A stretch of 64,000 nucleotides of DNA from Apodemus sylvaticus (taxonomy: Eukaryota > Chordata > Mammalia > Rodentia > Muridae). Both the position numbers and the translations under genes were made by a program. Below, one piece after another: positions 1 through 11,318 of this stretch. Numbering within the stretch: the first letter of the stretch is position 1; each line of letters starts with the position of its first letter. The stretch is from assembly GCF_947179515.1 (NCBI RefSeq), contig NC_067485.1, forward strand, positions 3,300,154 through 3,364,153, written 5' to 3'. The notes beneath the pieces were generated by a model, which had not been told where the DNA came from, ran no database searches, and saw only the letters and a program-made list of their open reading frames with translations.

Positions 1-1885
1 TTGATTGTCAAAGCTTAATTTTGACATATCTGGTTCATAGAAAATGAAAAAAAAAATGAATAGAGTACTAACCCAGCAGCTTCATTTCTACTGGATAGCT
101 TTCATAGTGCAGGAAGTTGCCATCAATACTAACACTGTACTAAAGTAAACATAAGTATTGCTTAGCACAGAACCTTGGAAAGTACAATAGTGATTAGCAT
201 GACACTACATCCCCACTGGTGCAATAGTGGCATGGCCTTCATGGGTCTATCCAAACAATACTTGATTGTAGCTAAATCCTGCTTCACAAGATGAAATCAA
301 TAACTCTCACCATTATTCAGAAAAATATACTTCTAAAATGCTACTAAACAGCGATGATAAACTTGTAATAACTTATAATAAACTTATTATACTCCCAAGT
401 TAATACATCTGTCAGCCCATTTATGGATGCTACTTGAAGTAGATAGTTATTAACACAAAGACACTCAGTCAAGAACACTAAGAGACTTCAAATTGCTCAT
501 CAGGAAATGAGACAGATATGCAATTACTCTTCCTCCATGTTTGAGATATCACCAGAAGGATATCATGTGAGACCCAGAGGCAGTTGATTACGAGACAGAA
601 ACAGAATCTTCTGGAGACAGCAGGGCAGCTGTACAGATGAACTCATTTTAATGTGAAATCAGACAGACAGATCCAAGGAAAACAAAATAAATCCCAGCAT
701 GAACAAGGCAGCTAGGCATAAAATCCCATTCTTGGACATGGAGATACTACCAAATTTTAGCTTCTAGGGGGGCATAATCATTCATCTCTACGTCTTTAGG
801 CTCTGGTAAGTCAACCACATCAGCAAAGGGCTGCACACCCACAAATACTTGCAGAGCAACAATAATTAGTCTTGATATTTTAGATATGTCACAGAAAGAT
901 GTATCACTAAGGATGTTCAGATCTAGGAAGAAAAGATAGTGTGGAGCGAGTGTGAGCTAATAACTCCCATGAAATTCTCAAAGAACTAATTAGAGAAGAA
1001 ATATGATGCCAGGGAACATTTTGGCAACTTCTTACTGTTCTAGACACTGAACTTCATCTATAGTGGTAGAATGTGGAAGGTCCTGTAACCAGTGTGCTAA
1101 TATGAACAAATACATTGAGATGCTGTCTTGGTTATACCTGATGATTCTGTAGTGTTTGAAGAGTGTTTACCATCTCCTCTCTCATCTGAGAACTTTACTA
1201 TTGTCCTTGAGTGTCTGTAGTAAAATGGCAATCAGGACTGGGTGAAAATTCAGGGATGATCACTATATAATGAACTGCAGAAAAGTTTAGCACAGCTGAG
1301 AGTCTGACAGTTTATGAAAACTTCTGAGTATCAAGCAACACTCATCCTTCATGCATTAAAATGAAGGACATGAGCAAGTTTTGGCCAGACTCTTCTTTAA
1401 CACCACGAGTGACACACTGTCCTCTTATTAATGCCATTGTATATTTCTTTCCCCCCAAGAACTCTCAACAAGAAGGATTGCCTCTATCTCAATGTACTTC
1501 CATTGGAGGCAAACATTTATGACATATATGAGCTACTGTTCAGGGCCCTTTAAGGTTAAATTCTTAACAGATTTTTAGGAAAAGAGACAAGGTTCATAAA
1601 CTTTCTTTCCATAAAGAGGTATCTTTCCATAAATTCCACTTCAAATTTGGATATAGCTAAATATTGTTTATATATTTAAATTCACAAGTCAAAATTATTA
1701 TGAAGTTCTTGTATCCGAAACTAAATTTTTAAATTTCTTATTGTGCAATATGAAGATTTTTGCATATGGAAAATTTAATAATGTTTAGAAGAAGGCTAAA
1801 GTAATTATTTAGCTAAATGTTATTAATTTTATTTCTATGAGGTTATCTTTTATAAAATATAGCATAAACATGCAATTTACTTATT
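1..1885. other. Unassigned non-coding DNA
   Basis: No gene is identified with confidence here. On the minus strand, 922 down to 747 looks like a possible terminal exon (acceptor TTTTCTTCCTAG, then 57 open codons to TAG), but the protein is not recognised and no partner exon was seen. From 965 the sequence is the distal duplicated flank described separately. A strongly AT-rich stretch precedes the L1 that begins at 1886. Confidence 0.4.
965..1640 (+). repeat. Distal duplicated flank, upstream copy (matches 39119-39800)
   Basis: CATGAAATTCTCAAAGAACT starts a block that recurs at 39119. It is followed by further matches in the same order: GTAGAATGTGGAAGGTCCTGTAAC against GTAGACAGCAGAAGGCCCCATAAC, and GGGCCCTTTAA followed by CAGATTTTTAG. 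Similarity is patchy, as expected for old duplicated non-coding DNA. It precedes gene 1 by about 8 kb. Confidence 0.5.
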
Positions 1886-4530
1886 TTTTTTTGTTCTAGA
1901 GCTTTTAGGTGTGCAGTTCAGCTGCTATTGTATGCTTTCTCTAGTGTCTTTTTGGAGGCACTCAGAGCTATAAGTTTTCCTCTTAGCACTACTTTCATTG
2001 TGTTCCATAAGTTCTGGTAATGTACTTTCATCTTCATTAAATTCTAAAAAGTCTTTAATTTCTTTGTTAATTTCTTCCTTGACAAAGTTATCATTGAGTT
2101 GAGCATTCTTCAGCTTCTATATGTATGTAGGCTTTCTGTTGCTTTTGTTCTTATTGAAGACCAGCCTTAGTCCATGGTGATCTGATAGGATACATGGAAT
2201 TATTTCAATCTTCTTGTATCTGTCGAGATCTATTTTGTGACTGATTATATGGTCAGTTCTGGAGAAGGCACCATGAGGTGCTGAGAAGTTATATTATTTT
2301 GTTTTAGGATGAAATTTATATAGAAATATTTGGTCCATTTGGTCCATAACTTTTGTTACTTTCACTGTATCTCTCCTTAGTTTGTGCTTCTATGATCTGT
2401 CCATTGATGAGAGTGTGGTGTTGAAGTCTCCTACTAATAGTGTGTGAGATGCAATGTGTGCTTTGAGCTTTAGTAAATTTCTTTTATGAATGTGGGTGCC
2501 CTTGCATTTGGAGCATAAATATACAGAATTGAGAGTTCTTGGTAGATTTTTCCTTTGGTGAGTATAATGTCCTTCCTTTTCCTTTTTGACAACTTTTAGT
2601 TGAAAATTTATTTTATTCAATATTAAAATGGCTACTTCAGCTTGTTTCCTGGGATCATTTGCTTGGAAAATTGTTTTCCAGCAGTTTACTCTGAGGTAGT
2701 GTCTGTCTTTGACACTGAGGTGTATTTCCTGTATGCAGCAAAATGCTCAGTCCTGTTTACATATCCATTCTGTTAGTCTATGTCTTTTTATTGGGGAATT
2801 GATTCCATTAATGTTAAAATATATTAAAGAATAGTGATTGTTTCTTCCTGTTATTTTTGACATTAGTTTATGTTTTTGTGGCTACCTTCTTTTGGGTTTA
2901 TTAAAAGATTACTTTCTTGTTTTTTCTAGGGTGTAGTTTCCTTCCTTGTGTTGGCAATTTCCATCTATTATATTTTGTAGGACTGTATTTGTAGAAAGAT
3001 ATTATGTAAATTTGGTTTTGTTATGAAATATCTTGGTTTCTCCATCTATGTTAATTGAGAGTTTTGCTGCGTATGGTAGCCTGGACTGTCATTTTGCTCT
3101 TTTAGGACCCAGGATCTTCTAGCTTTCATAGTCTCTGGTGAGATGTCTGCTATAATTCTAATATCAGATACATAATTCTGATTCTTTATATGTTACTTGG
3201 CCTTTTACCCATGTTGTTTTTAATATTCTTTTTTGTTTTGTGCATTTGATGTTTTGACTATTATTTGATGAGAGAAATTTCTTTTCTGGTCCTAACTATT
3301 TGGAGTTCTGTAGGCTTCTTGTATGTTCAATGGCATCTCTTTCTTAAGGTTAGGGAAGTTTTCTTCTATAATTTTGTTGAAGATATTTATTGGCCCTTTA
3401 AGGTGGGAATCTTCACTCTCTTCTATACCTATTACCCATAGGTTTGGTCTTTTCATCATGTTCTAGATTTTCTGGATGTTTTGGGTTAGGAGATTTTTGC
3501 ATTTTGGATTTTCTTTGATTGTTTTGTCAATGTTTTCTATTGGATCTTCTGTACCTGAGTTTCTCTCTTCTATCTCTTGTATTCTGTTGTTGATGCTTAC
3601 TTCTATGACTCCTGATTTCTTTCTTAGGTTTCCTATCTCCAGGTTTGTCTCCCTTTGTGGTTTCTTTATTGTTTCTATTTCTATTTTTTGATCCTGTATG
3701 ATTTTGTTCAATTCCTTCACCTGTTTTGTTGTGTTTTCCTGTAATTTTTATGGGATTTTTGTGTTTGCTGTTTAAGAGTTTCTAGCTGTTTACCTGTGTT
3801 CTCCTGTGTTTCTTTTAGGAAGTTATTTTTGTTCTTAATATCATCCATCATCATGAGATGTGGTTTTAAATCAGAGTCTTCTTTTTCTGTTTTGTTGTTA
3901 TATATAGGGCTTTCTCTTATGGGAGAACTGGATTTCATTGATGCCAAGTAACCGTGGTTTCCATTGCTTATATTCTTGATCTTGCCTCTTGCCACGTGGT
4001 TATTTTTGGTATTAGCTAGTCTTGCTGTCTCTGGCTGTGGCTTGTCTCTCATGCAACTCTTTGTGTCAGTACTCCTGAGAGACCAGTTCTTTCTGAGAGA
4101 AATTTGGGTATGGAGAGCTCTGTCATAGGGTCAGCTCTGAGGTGCAGACAGAAACTGGAAGACTCCTGTACCAGGCTATTCCTTGATTCTGGTGTCCTAA
4201 TGGCTCTGGGCAGGTTCCTCTTGGACCAGGAATTTGAGCAGAAGTGCTGATCTTACCTGTGTTCACAGGTGAGTCTGCAATCCTGGGAGACCAACTCTCT
4301 CCTGGAAGTATTTGTGTATGGAATGCTGTGGCACAGAATCAGCTGTGGGCACAGATGGAAACCCTACCTCTGAAATTATTAATGATACTTGCAGAAAGGA
4401 GCCTAGCCTGTCATCTGGGAGGTTTTGCTCAGTAACTGATAGAAACATATGTACAGTCTTACAGTCAAACATTCAAGACAGCTTGGGGAATCTTCTGGAA
4501 TAGGAGCAGGAAGGATTGACAGAGTCATTA
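1886..4530 (-). mobile_element. Old LINE-1, 5' two-fifths (5'UTR monomers, ORF1, start of ORF2), degenerate
   Basis: Read on the minus strand this holds L1 5'UTR sequence (about 4530-4060), a decayed ORF1 (coiled-coil and RRM-like remnants between 4050 and about 2900) and the first part of ORF2, stopping abruptly near 1886. The endonuclease wording VGDFNTTLSSMDRS is recognisable near 2390-2450. The 5'UTR shows about two related monomers of roughly 200 bases, each containing GGGAGACCA and a GTATGGA..GCT..G block, like the monomeric promoters of older murine L1/Lx families. Frameshifts and stops are numerous. Confidence 0.8.
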
Positions 4531-5013
4531 GGTTTAAGGACACTATAGGACAACTATAATGTCTATTAATCTGGGCCCATAGTTTTTCATAGACACTAAA
4601 CTGCCAATCAGGAGCATGATTAGATGAACCTAGGTCTTCTTCATAAAATTATTTAACATTTGCACATATATTTATTTGTCAGTAATTTAGGACACCTAAA
4701 AGCAAAACCAGGAAATCTCTGAATCGGTTGCCCATTTTTGGATTCCTTTCCCATAAGTGGGATACCTAGTCTAGCTAGCTTCTATAGTTGAAGATGTCCC
4801 TAGTCTTATTGCAAGGTATCCCAATATATCCCAAGGATGGTTGATTAGAAAGAATGTAGGGGTAAATTATCAGTGTAAGTGAGAGCAAGGGAGGAAAGGA
4901 GGAAGGAGAAGCTACAATCAAGTTGTATAATAATATTTAAAAAGTAAAAAATATAAATACTGAAAATTCATTTTGAGATGAGAACACTGTTTCATATGAA
5001 ACATAGCAACACC

Positions 5014-5032
5014 ACACACACACACACACACT
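5014..5032. repeat. (CA)n microsatellite
   Basis: A short CA run sits immediately upstream of a decayed B1 element. Confidence 0.7.
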
Positions 5033-5175
5033 GGTGTGGTAGTGCATGTCTTTATCAATTTGAAGGCAGAGATAGATTGTTGTAACTTGGAAAATCTAGT
5101 CTACACTACAGATCCAGGTCAGCCTGCCATTCACAGTGAGACACTGTTTCCATAAATGAATAAATGACAACAAAC
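5033..5175 (+). mobile_element. Degenerate B1 SINE
   Basis: The order GGTGTGGTAGTGCATGTCTT, GGCAGAG, then CTACA..CCAGGTCAGCCTG and AGTGAGACACTGTTTCC matches the B1 (7SL-derived) body with many substitutions. It is followed by an AAC/AAAT-rich tail. No intact RNA polymerase III A or B boxes are evident. Confidence 0.6.
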
Positions 5176-5749
5176 AAACAAATAAATAAAACATATTTAG
5201 AAATAATAATCAATCCATGTGTCTTCTGTTGCTCATAGAAAGAGACATTTAAATGTTTAAATGAAGAGATCCATGTGTGTATATACATGCCATTGGATTG
5301 TGTCTGGTTATAGAAATCATTGTAAAGATCTAGAAGTCAAGGTAATAAAGCATTGCTAGAAATTATTTATCCTGGTATGCCTTATTTTTAATAAGGGAGT
5401 TACAAAGAAAAAACAATAAATTATACAGTCTTATAAGAGGTTTGTACGTGGTTTTCCTATCATTTTTACAGCCATCATTCACAGGCCCCCCCGAGACTCA
5501 GTGGAGGTCAATAATAATCTAGGTGGTTAAGAGACCTCAGATATCTAGATGCAATTTCGTGAATTCCTGTTCATTAGGGCTTGGGTTAATTTAAAAGTTA
5601 TGTTTTTGTATAATATCTGTGTGTGGACCTCTGCATTAACCTGCCAAAGGAAGCTCCTAGCTGCCCTAGGAAGTCTCCCTGATGACAATTGGGCTAGGCC
5701 CTGTTCTATGCATAGAGCAAAATATTATGGATCATTGATTATTATTATT

Positions 5750-5780
5750 AATATTATTAATGATAATATTAATTATTATT
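5750..5780. repeat. (ATT)n-type AT-rich simple repeat
   Basis: ATTATTATTAATATTATTA-type tandem sequence with imperfect units. Confidence 0.5.
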
Positions 5781-6039
5781 AGATCAAACTTGTCTGCTTC
5801 TTGGTCTCTGAGTAATCCAGCTTCTGGTTTCTCACTATCCAGTTAGGTTGGGTCATGGGCTCCCTCATTGGTGTTCACGTTAGACCAGTCATTGGTTAAC
5901 CATCCCCACAGGCTCTCAGCCAATAATGTACCAGACAGGACAGTTGTGGATCAAAGGGTTTGTGGCTCAGTTTATGTCTTAATCCCAACAGTGGAAGACT
6001 TGCTTGGTTACATAAGATGACTGATTCAGGCTCTGTATT

Positions 6040-6655
6040 CTTCTATAATAGAAGTCCTCACTAGGGATACTCTTATTGGTACTAGAAAGTTTCCAACTGC
6101 ACTGAGATTTCCACATTGCTCTCCAAATGTTTCCCCCCCCCCCCCCCGATTCCAGGCATCTTTCCCTGTTCTACCACCCTCTATCCTCCCCCCCCCACAC
6201 CTAATTCTCCATGTCCTCATTTATCTCCTGTTCACTGCTAAAATTCATTCTATTCCTCATTCCCAGGGAGATTCTTGTGTTCCCTGTGGAGTTGTCCTTG
6301 TCACTTACCCTCTCTGAGCATGAGAATTGTGTATCTTTTACTTAACAACTAATAACAATTTATAAGTGAGTACATACCATGTTTGCCTTTCTCGATTTGG
6401 ATTGTCTTGCCAAGAAATATTTTTTTTAGTTTCATACATATTCATACTCATTTCATGATGTTGTTTCTTTCTACCAGCTGAGTAATAACCTGCTATGTAA
6501 ACAAACCATATTTTCTTTATCCATTCCTCTGTTGAGATACATCTGCACTGTTCATAGTTTCTAGTTTTGTGAATAAAGCTGCTATGAACATAGTGTATCA
6601 AATGTTCTTGTGGTATGATGGAGCATATTTTGGGTATATGTCAAAGCATTAGGCT
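6040..6655 (-). mobile_element. Old Lx-type LINE-1 3' end
   Basis: Minus-strand L1: a pyrimidine-rich 3'UTR with C runs at 6133-6147 and 6188-6196, then the ORF2 C-terminal region read leftward (near 6340-6650), where the tyrosine-rich C-terminal wording is still recognisable. Heavily mutated; it ends abruptly near 6655, where an oppositely oriented L1 tail begins. Confidence 0.65.
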
Positions 6656-6659
6656 GATA

Positions 6660-7155
6660 TCTTGATGCCCCCATCAAAGAGGAGAGGAAGGATTGCAGGA
6701 GGCAGAGGTGTCAAAAACACCAGGAGAACAGGGACAACAGAGTTAATTAACCAGGACCCATAGGGGCTCACAGAGACTGAAGAAGCAATCACAGAGCCTG
6801 TATAAGCTGCACTAGACCCTCTGCATACATGCAGTGGTTAATTAGCTTTGGGCTTTTTCAGGACCCCCTAACAGTTGAGGTAGTTGTGACTCTGACTCAA
6901 TTGTCTACTCCTGGAACCTTTTTACTCCTCCTGATTTGCTTTGTTCTGCCTTTACATGAGGGTTTGTATATAGCCTTATTCCATCTTATACTGTGTTCAG
7001 TTGATATCACTGGAAGGCCTGCTCTTCTATGAAGGGAAAGAGAGGAGCAGTGGGCCCAGAGAAAATAGGAGGTGGGAATAGGGTTACTGGAAGGAATAAA
7101 GGAAGAAGGGGATTAGAGCAGGATGTATTGTATGAGAGATGATTGAAGAAAAAAA
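6660..7155 (+). mobile_element. Old Lx-type LINE-1 3'UTR
   Basis: A plus-strand L1 3'UTR: the GAGACTGAAGAAGCAATCAC block, the GACCCTCTGCATA block and the CCTGGAACCTTTTT block in the usual order. It ends with a purine-rich stretch (GGAATAGGG..GGAAGAAGGGG) and a short A tail near 7150. No ORF remains. Confidence 0.55.
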
Positions 7156-7549
7156 AACCTATGTTTTTCTATATATCAAGGATGAAATTGCCACTGATCC
7201 TGACCTCATACGATAGTACTAGTACATAGGTGAGGAGTTACATTATTTGACAAAATTTATACATTATAGTGTTCACAGTGATAAAGGATGCAGATGAAGG
7301 GTAGTCCTAGATACCTTTCTAGTGTGGGACAAATATATAAACTCAGGTCATGACAGAGCAGGTAAAAATGTCATGTGGGCTATAATCTGATTTCTTGATC
7401 ACATTTGATAATTAAGGACATCTGAGAGATCCCTAAGTCTGTACAAGGATGCAGTCATGATTTGATGAAGGTCCTATTCAACGTGGACAATAATTCATAA
7501 AAAAGATAAAGTGCTGCCTAAGAAGAACTTATCCTGTGACACTCACTAG

Positions 7550-8200
7550 ATTCTAACTACGAACACTTTATTAAGGACTATTATATATAAGGCTAATGAA
7601 ATGGGGACAGTTGGCTGACTCAACATATGTCCATATAACAGAGTTCAAAGTCAAGGAGGAAGCTAGGGATCTAAAAATAGAAAAGTATTGCAACAAAACA
7701 GAATCAGTTGAAAGGCTATCTGGTTGGATAAATGTTAAAGATGTTTGCTACAGACTGGTAAGGATGAGTGGACTTTATCTAGGTCCCTGCAGAGGAAGAG
7801 AACCTTTATCAGATTTGAAGGATGACCAGATAACAATAATGACTTATAGTGACCTGACTTACAGGCTTATTCACAGAAAATGGATAGTACAAGGATGTGC
7901 CTACATATCATGATCAGAGACTCAGAGCTCTGACTGGGCCACACCAGATATCAGTAAGAAGAAAATGAATAATTATGCATTTCAAAGACTTATAGTCTTA
8001 ATACTGCATTACTCTTTATGACATAAATGTTTTTAACCATTTATCCTATATTTAAAATTTTATTGGTTAAGTTCAGATTTTTGTACAAGTTGTATATAGA
8101 GTGTAGAGTAGACAGGTAACACACTTAATTTTCTTGAAAGAAGCAACAAAATGCAGAAACAGAATATAATGTGTCCATGTAATAAAATTTATGTAATGAG
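7550..8200 (+). repeat. Duplicated 5' flank of gene 1 (matches 45900-46600)
   Basis: This non-coding stretch aligns with the segment 45900-46600 at a comparable distance upstream of gene 2. Matches include the GACACTCACTA / TTTATTAAGGAC region, the CAGGTNAGGATG and AATAATGA..TGACCT region, and TCTTGGTTAAGTT near the end, with many small indels. It shows that the cathepsin duplication carried flanking DNA. A 105-codon open frame inside it (7596-7913) is not conserved in the other copy in any obvious way. Confidence 0.6.
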
Positions 8201-9106
8201 TAGAGAAGGATAATTTGACTACACATGCTGGGGACAAACTTATTTCCTAATAGTTGTCCTTTCAATACTGGTACAGTGGAAATTACCTCTCATATGGCTA
8301 TGGTAAGAAAAAAACACTCCACTTATGATAGCAAGCAAATTGCAAACAGGGAAAATAAAGTGACTAGTGCTGGAAGACATGGATTACAAGATTATTATTT
8401 CCACAGTTTTCTGAAAGCAGATGAAATATTTCCTAAGATATATTTAGTGGTATTTATATACCAATGATGGTGTTTCAAAAGTCATTGTAATTTATGCCTA
8501 AAATGGTAATATGGGAAATTTTAGATAATATATGTGTTACTGAATGAAAACCTTGACAGGACTTTTGGTTCTTAGTAATGGCTACTCAACTTAACCTCAA
8601 TTAGAGAAACATCAGCTTCATGAGACCACATCTACCTTCATTTCCTTCCTTGGCTGTGGCCTTGAACAACACTTTCTATACAGATTTGCTCTGCAACTTT
8701 AGGCTTTTTAGGAAAACTAGTTGTGTTGCTCTGTGACACCAGAAAGAATGCATATTATGGTGTGTGTTCTCACATAATCCCAATATAGTGATATATTAAA
8801 CATAAAGTACAAGTGTAGAATATCAGCCTACTTCATGCTGGTAACCCATCTCTTATTCTAAACAAAGTGCTAGGCAGAAATCTTCACAGATTTTCCTGGA
8901 AACTTCCTAACTCTCATTTTGAGGTACTATTGAGATAAAATGACTGGCTATTATGTGATCCATAGCCTAAAGGTTTTGATGTAATGTCCTCTATGAAGGT
9001 CTGTAAGTTCAATTCCCCACTATGTACAGCCCACACCCACCCCTCCAGGACAGGTAAGATCAGATCTCAGTAGAAGCCTAGAGGCCTGATCCAGTGACCT
9101 TTATAG
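8200..9106. other. Proximal upstream region of gene 1, no gene seen
   Basis: AT-rich single-copy-looking DNA directly upstream of the gene 1 promoter. The last 150 bases align with the gene 2 proximal promoter region. No recognisable coding sequence or repeat family was found; enhancer activity is possible but not visible from sequence. Confidence 0.4.
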
Positions 9107-9180
9107 CCAATCAGTAGAAGGAAAAGGTTGATGAGGAGGGCTGACTAGGTATTTAAACTCATAGTGAGGTATTGCTGGTC
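9107..9180 (+). promoter_or_regulatory. Core promoter of gene 1 (cathepsin M-like)
   Basis: A CCAAT box lies at 9107-9111 and a TATA-like TATTTAAA at 9150-9157. They lie about 140 and 95 bases upstream of a strong donor (CACAG/GTGAGG, exon end 9249) that closes a non-coding first exon. The same TATTTAAA element stands at nearly the same distance before the first-exon donor of gene 2, and the surrounding 200 bases align between the two genes, which supports a shared, inherited promoter. Transcription probably starts near 9175-9185; that position is inferred from TATA spacing only. PEC genes are known to be expressed in placental trophoblast, but no specific trophoblast element was identified. 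Confidence 0.6.
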
Positions 9181-9249
9181 GAGATCCTGACAGCTTAGCA
9201 ACTTCTGACAAGATTGTGGACTTCACCAAAACAGCAGCAATCATCACAG
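9180..9249 (+). other. Non-coding exon 1 of gene 1 (5'UTR)
   Basis: This stretch lies between the TATA-like box and a consensus splice donor at 9250 (GTGAGG). It has no in-frame ATG joined to the cathepsin frame, and the coding start lies in exon 2 after a 987-base intron. Cathepsin L-family genes normally have a short untranslated first exon, and gene 2 has an equivalent exon ending at 48039. The 5' edge is approximate. Confidence 0.55.
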
Positions 9250-10247
9250 GTGAGGCCTACCCCCATAAATAAGAATAACTTTTAATCTTCAGCAGCACCA
9301 TTGTGTGGAAGTTGGGGAGGAGAGGGGAGTCAGAGAGGAATCCAAGCTGCTCCTGGATCCAGGTTTGTATGGGTTCCAATACACTTCATGTCTGGTAATG
9401 CTCAGAGAGAATGACACCTAGTACAGTGCACAGTAGGGGCATGTTCATCTCACTTTGAGCCTAGATATTTAATATTTTGAACATCACCACTAGATAAAAG
9501 CTCATTTTCATGATTGCCATATGCAGAGGAAGAAGTAGATGGCATGTATCTAGCCAAAAGGTATAAGAGGCATGGCTTATGAAACCTTGCCTGACCTGGT
9601 CGTGAAATGCTAAAATGTCTTTATGTGTTACTTCATCATCCCTGGTGGCATTGTCTTCCAGGATCCTTCCCATGTCAGATTTTTCTCACTGAGGTAAAGA
9701 AAGTGTAGTAATATCCCAAGATAGAATAGAGTACTAGTAACTTTCTTCTCTAGATTTTCTAAAGAGGGACATCTAGGAAGTTTTCTTTGAAAAGGGAATA
9801 TTTTAAATAAACTAATCTCCATCTTTCTACTAGAAATGAATGTGATACAATCTAAGCCCCAAGTCCAGAAGAAACTTCTGGATTACAATCACATGCTATA
9901 TAAGAATTTCGTACCACTACAAATTCTCAGATAAATGTTTTAAGTTTTTAGATATGTATGTTCTTAAATTTGATGTCCATGGTAATCTCTCTGATCATGC
10001 AAATTTGCAGTACAAGCCACTTTACAGGTTTAGAAATTTGTCTACATGTTGTATAATCTTGAGGTAAAACGAAATACCATCCAGAGCATTTTTAGTCCAA
10101 ATTAATATTTAGCCATTTCCAAAATCTTTGAGTAAATATCTGGCAGAGTAGTTAGAATATTTTTCTCTAGCATGGATAGTGTAATTTATAAAAAAGTGTT
10201 GGTGTAGTCTCTGATTTCTTTTTATTTATTCTCCAGGTACTTTGGAC

Positions 10248-11232
10248 ATGACTCCTACTGTCTTCCTGGCCATCCTGTGCTTGAGAGTGGCTTTGGCTGC
10301 TCCAACACCTGATTATAATTTGGATGCTGAGTGGGAGGAGTGGAAGAGGAGAAATGAAAGAACATACAGCCCAGTAGGTCACATAGACCCACAAAGAGAG
10401 TACTTGTAGAGAATTCTTGCTCATATTTGGTTTTCACGGTTATAATAGTAGCCTTAGATTCCTCACCTACCTGAGGTAGTAATGAAATTTGGGGTGATCA
10501 CAAGGTGGCCACATGCTTGTACATCAATGTGTTAAGAGTGGCTTTCTTGGTTTTCCTGAGATCCCTCTCTATGACCTTTACATATTTGTAGCACCAAGCT
10601 CACATGAACAGCTAAGGCAGAAGCATGATCAGGAATAACCATCATCAATTACATTTTTTCCAGGAGGAAGAAAAGCAGAGGAGAGGAATATGGGAAGAAA
10701 ATATGAAATTGATCAAACAGCACATTGTGGAGGATGGCCTGTGGATGAACAACTTCACCATAGAAATGAATGAATTTGGTGACATGGTGAGTGTGATTTA
10801 AATTGATTCATATTACTATGCTTGCTGTTTTGTTGGTTAAATGAAGTCTTGATGTTCTTTTCTGTGAAGACTGGTGAAGAAATGAGGGAAATGATGACAG
10901 AAAGCTCATCTCTTACTCTAAGAAATGGGAAACAAATCCAGAAACGCAATGTCAAAGTCCCCAGTACTTGGGATTGGAGAAAGGAAGGCTATGTGACTCC
11001 AGTACGAAGCCAGGTATGACAGCCTCACATGCCTGTATTACCCAACTACTAAGGATATAACATGCTATTGACATGCCTATATTATTTGACTCTTGTATGA
11101 CATGTGGTTAACTTAATACTTTTCTATAACCTGAAAGTCACAGGTACTGTCCTTAGCATTCTTTTGCTAACAGATGTTTCTTGGTTGTCCCAAGAAATAA
11201 GGAAGCATAATACATTCCTTAGCAATTATAAG

Positions 11233-11318
<86 letters not shown>

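Noticed and set aside
7596..7913. 105-codon open frame on the plus strand upstream of gene 1
   Set aside because: It lies in the duplicated flank whose counterpart at 45900-46300 is aligned but full of indels, so the frame is not conserved; no family similarity was recognised.
10867..11019. Possible alternative short cathepsin starting in exon 4
   Set aside because: The Met codons here are internal to the propeptide; exon 2 supplies a signal peptide and the frame joins cleanly through all exons.
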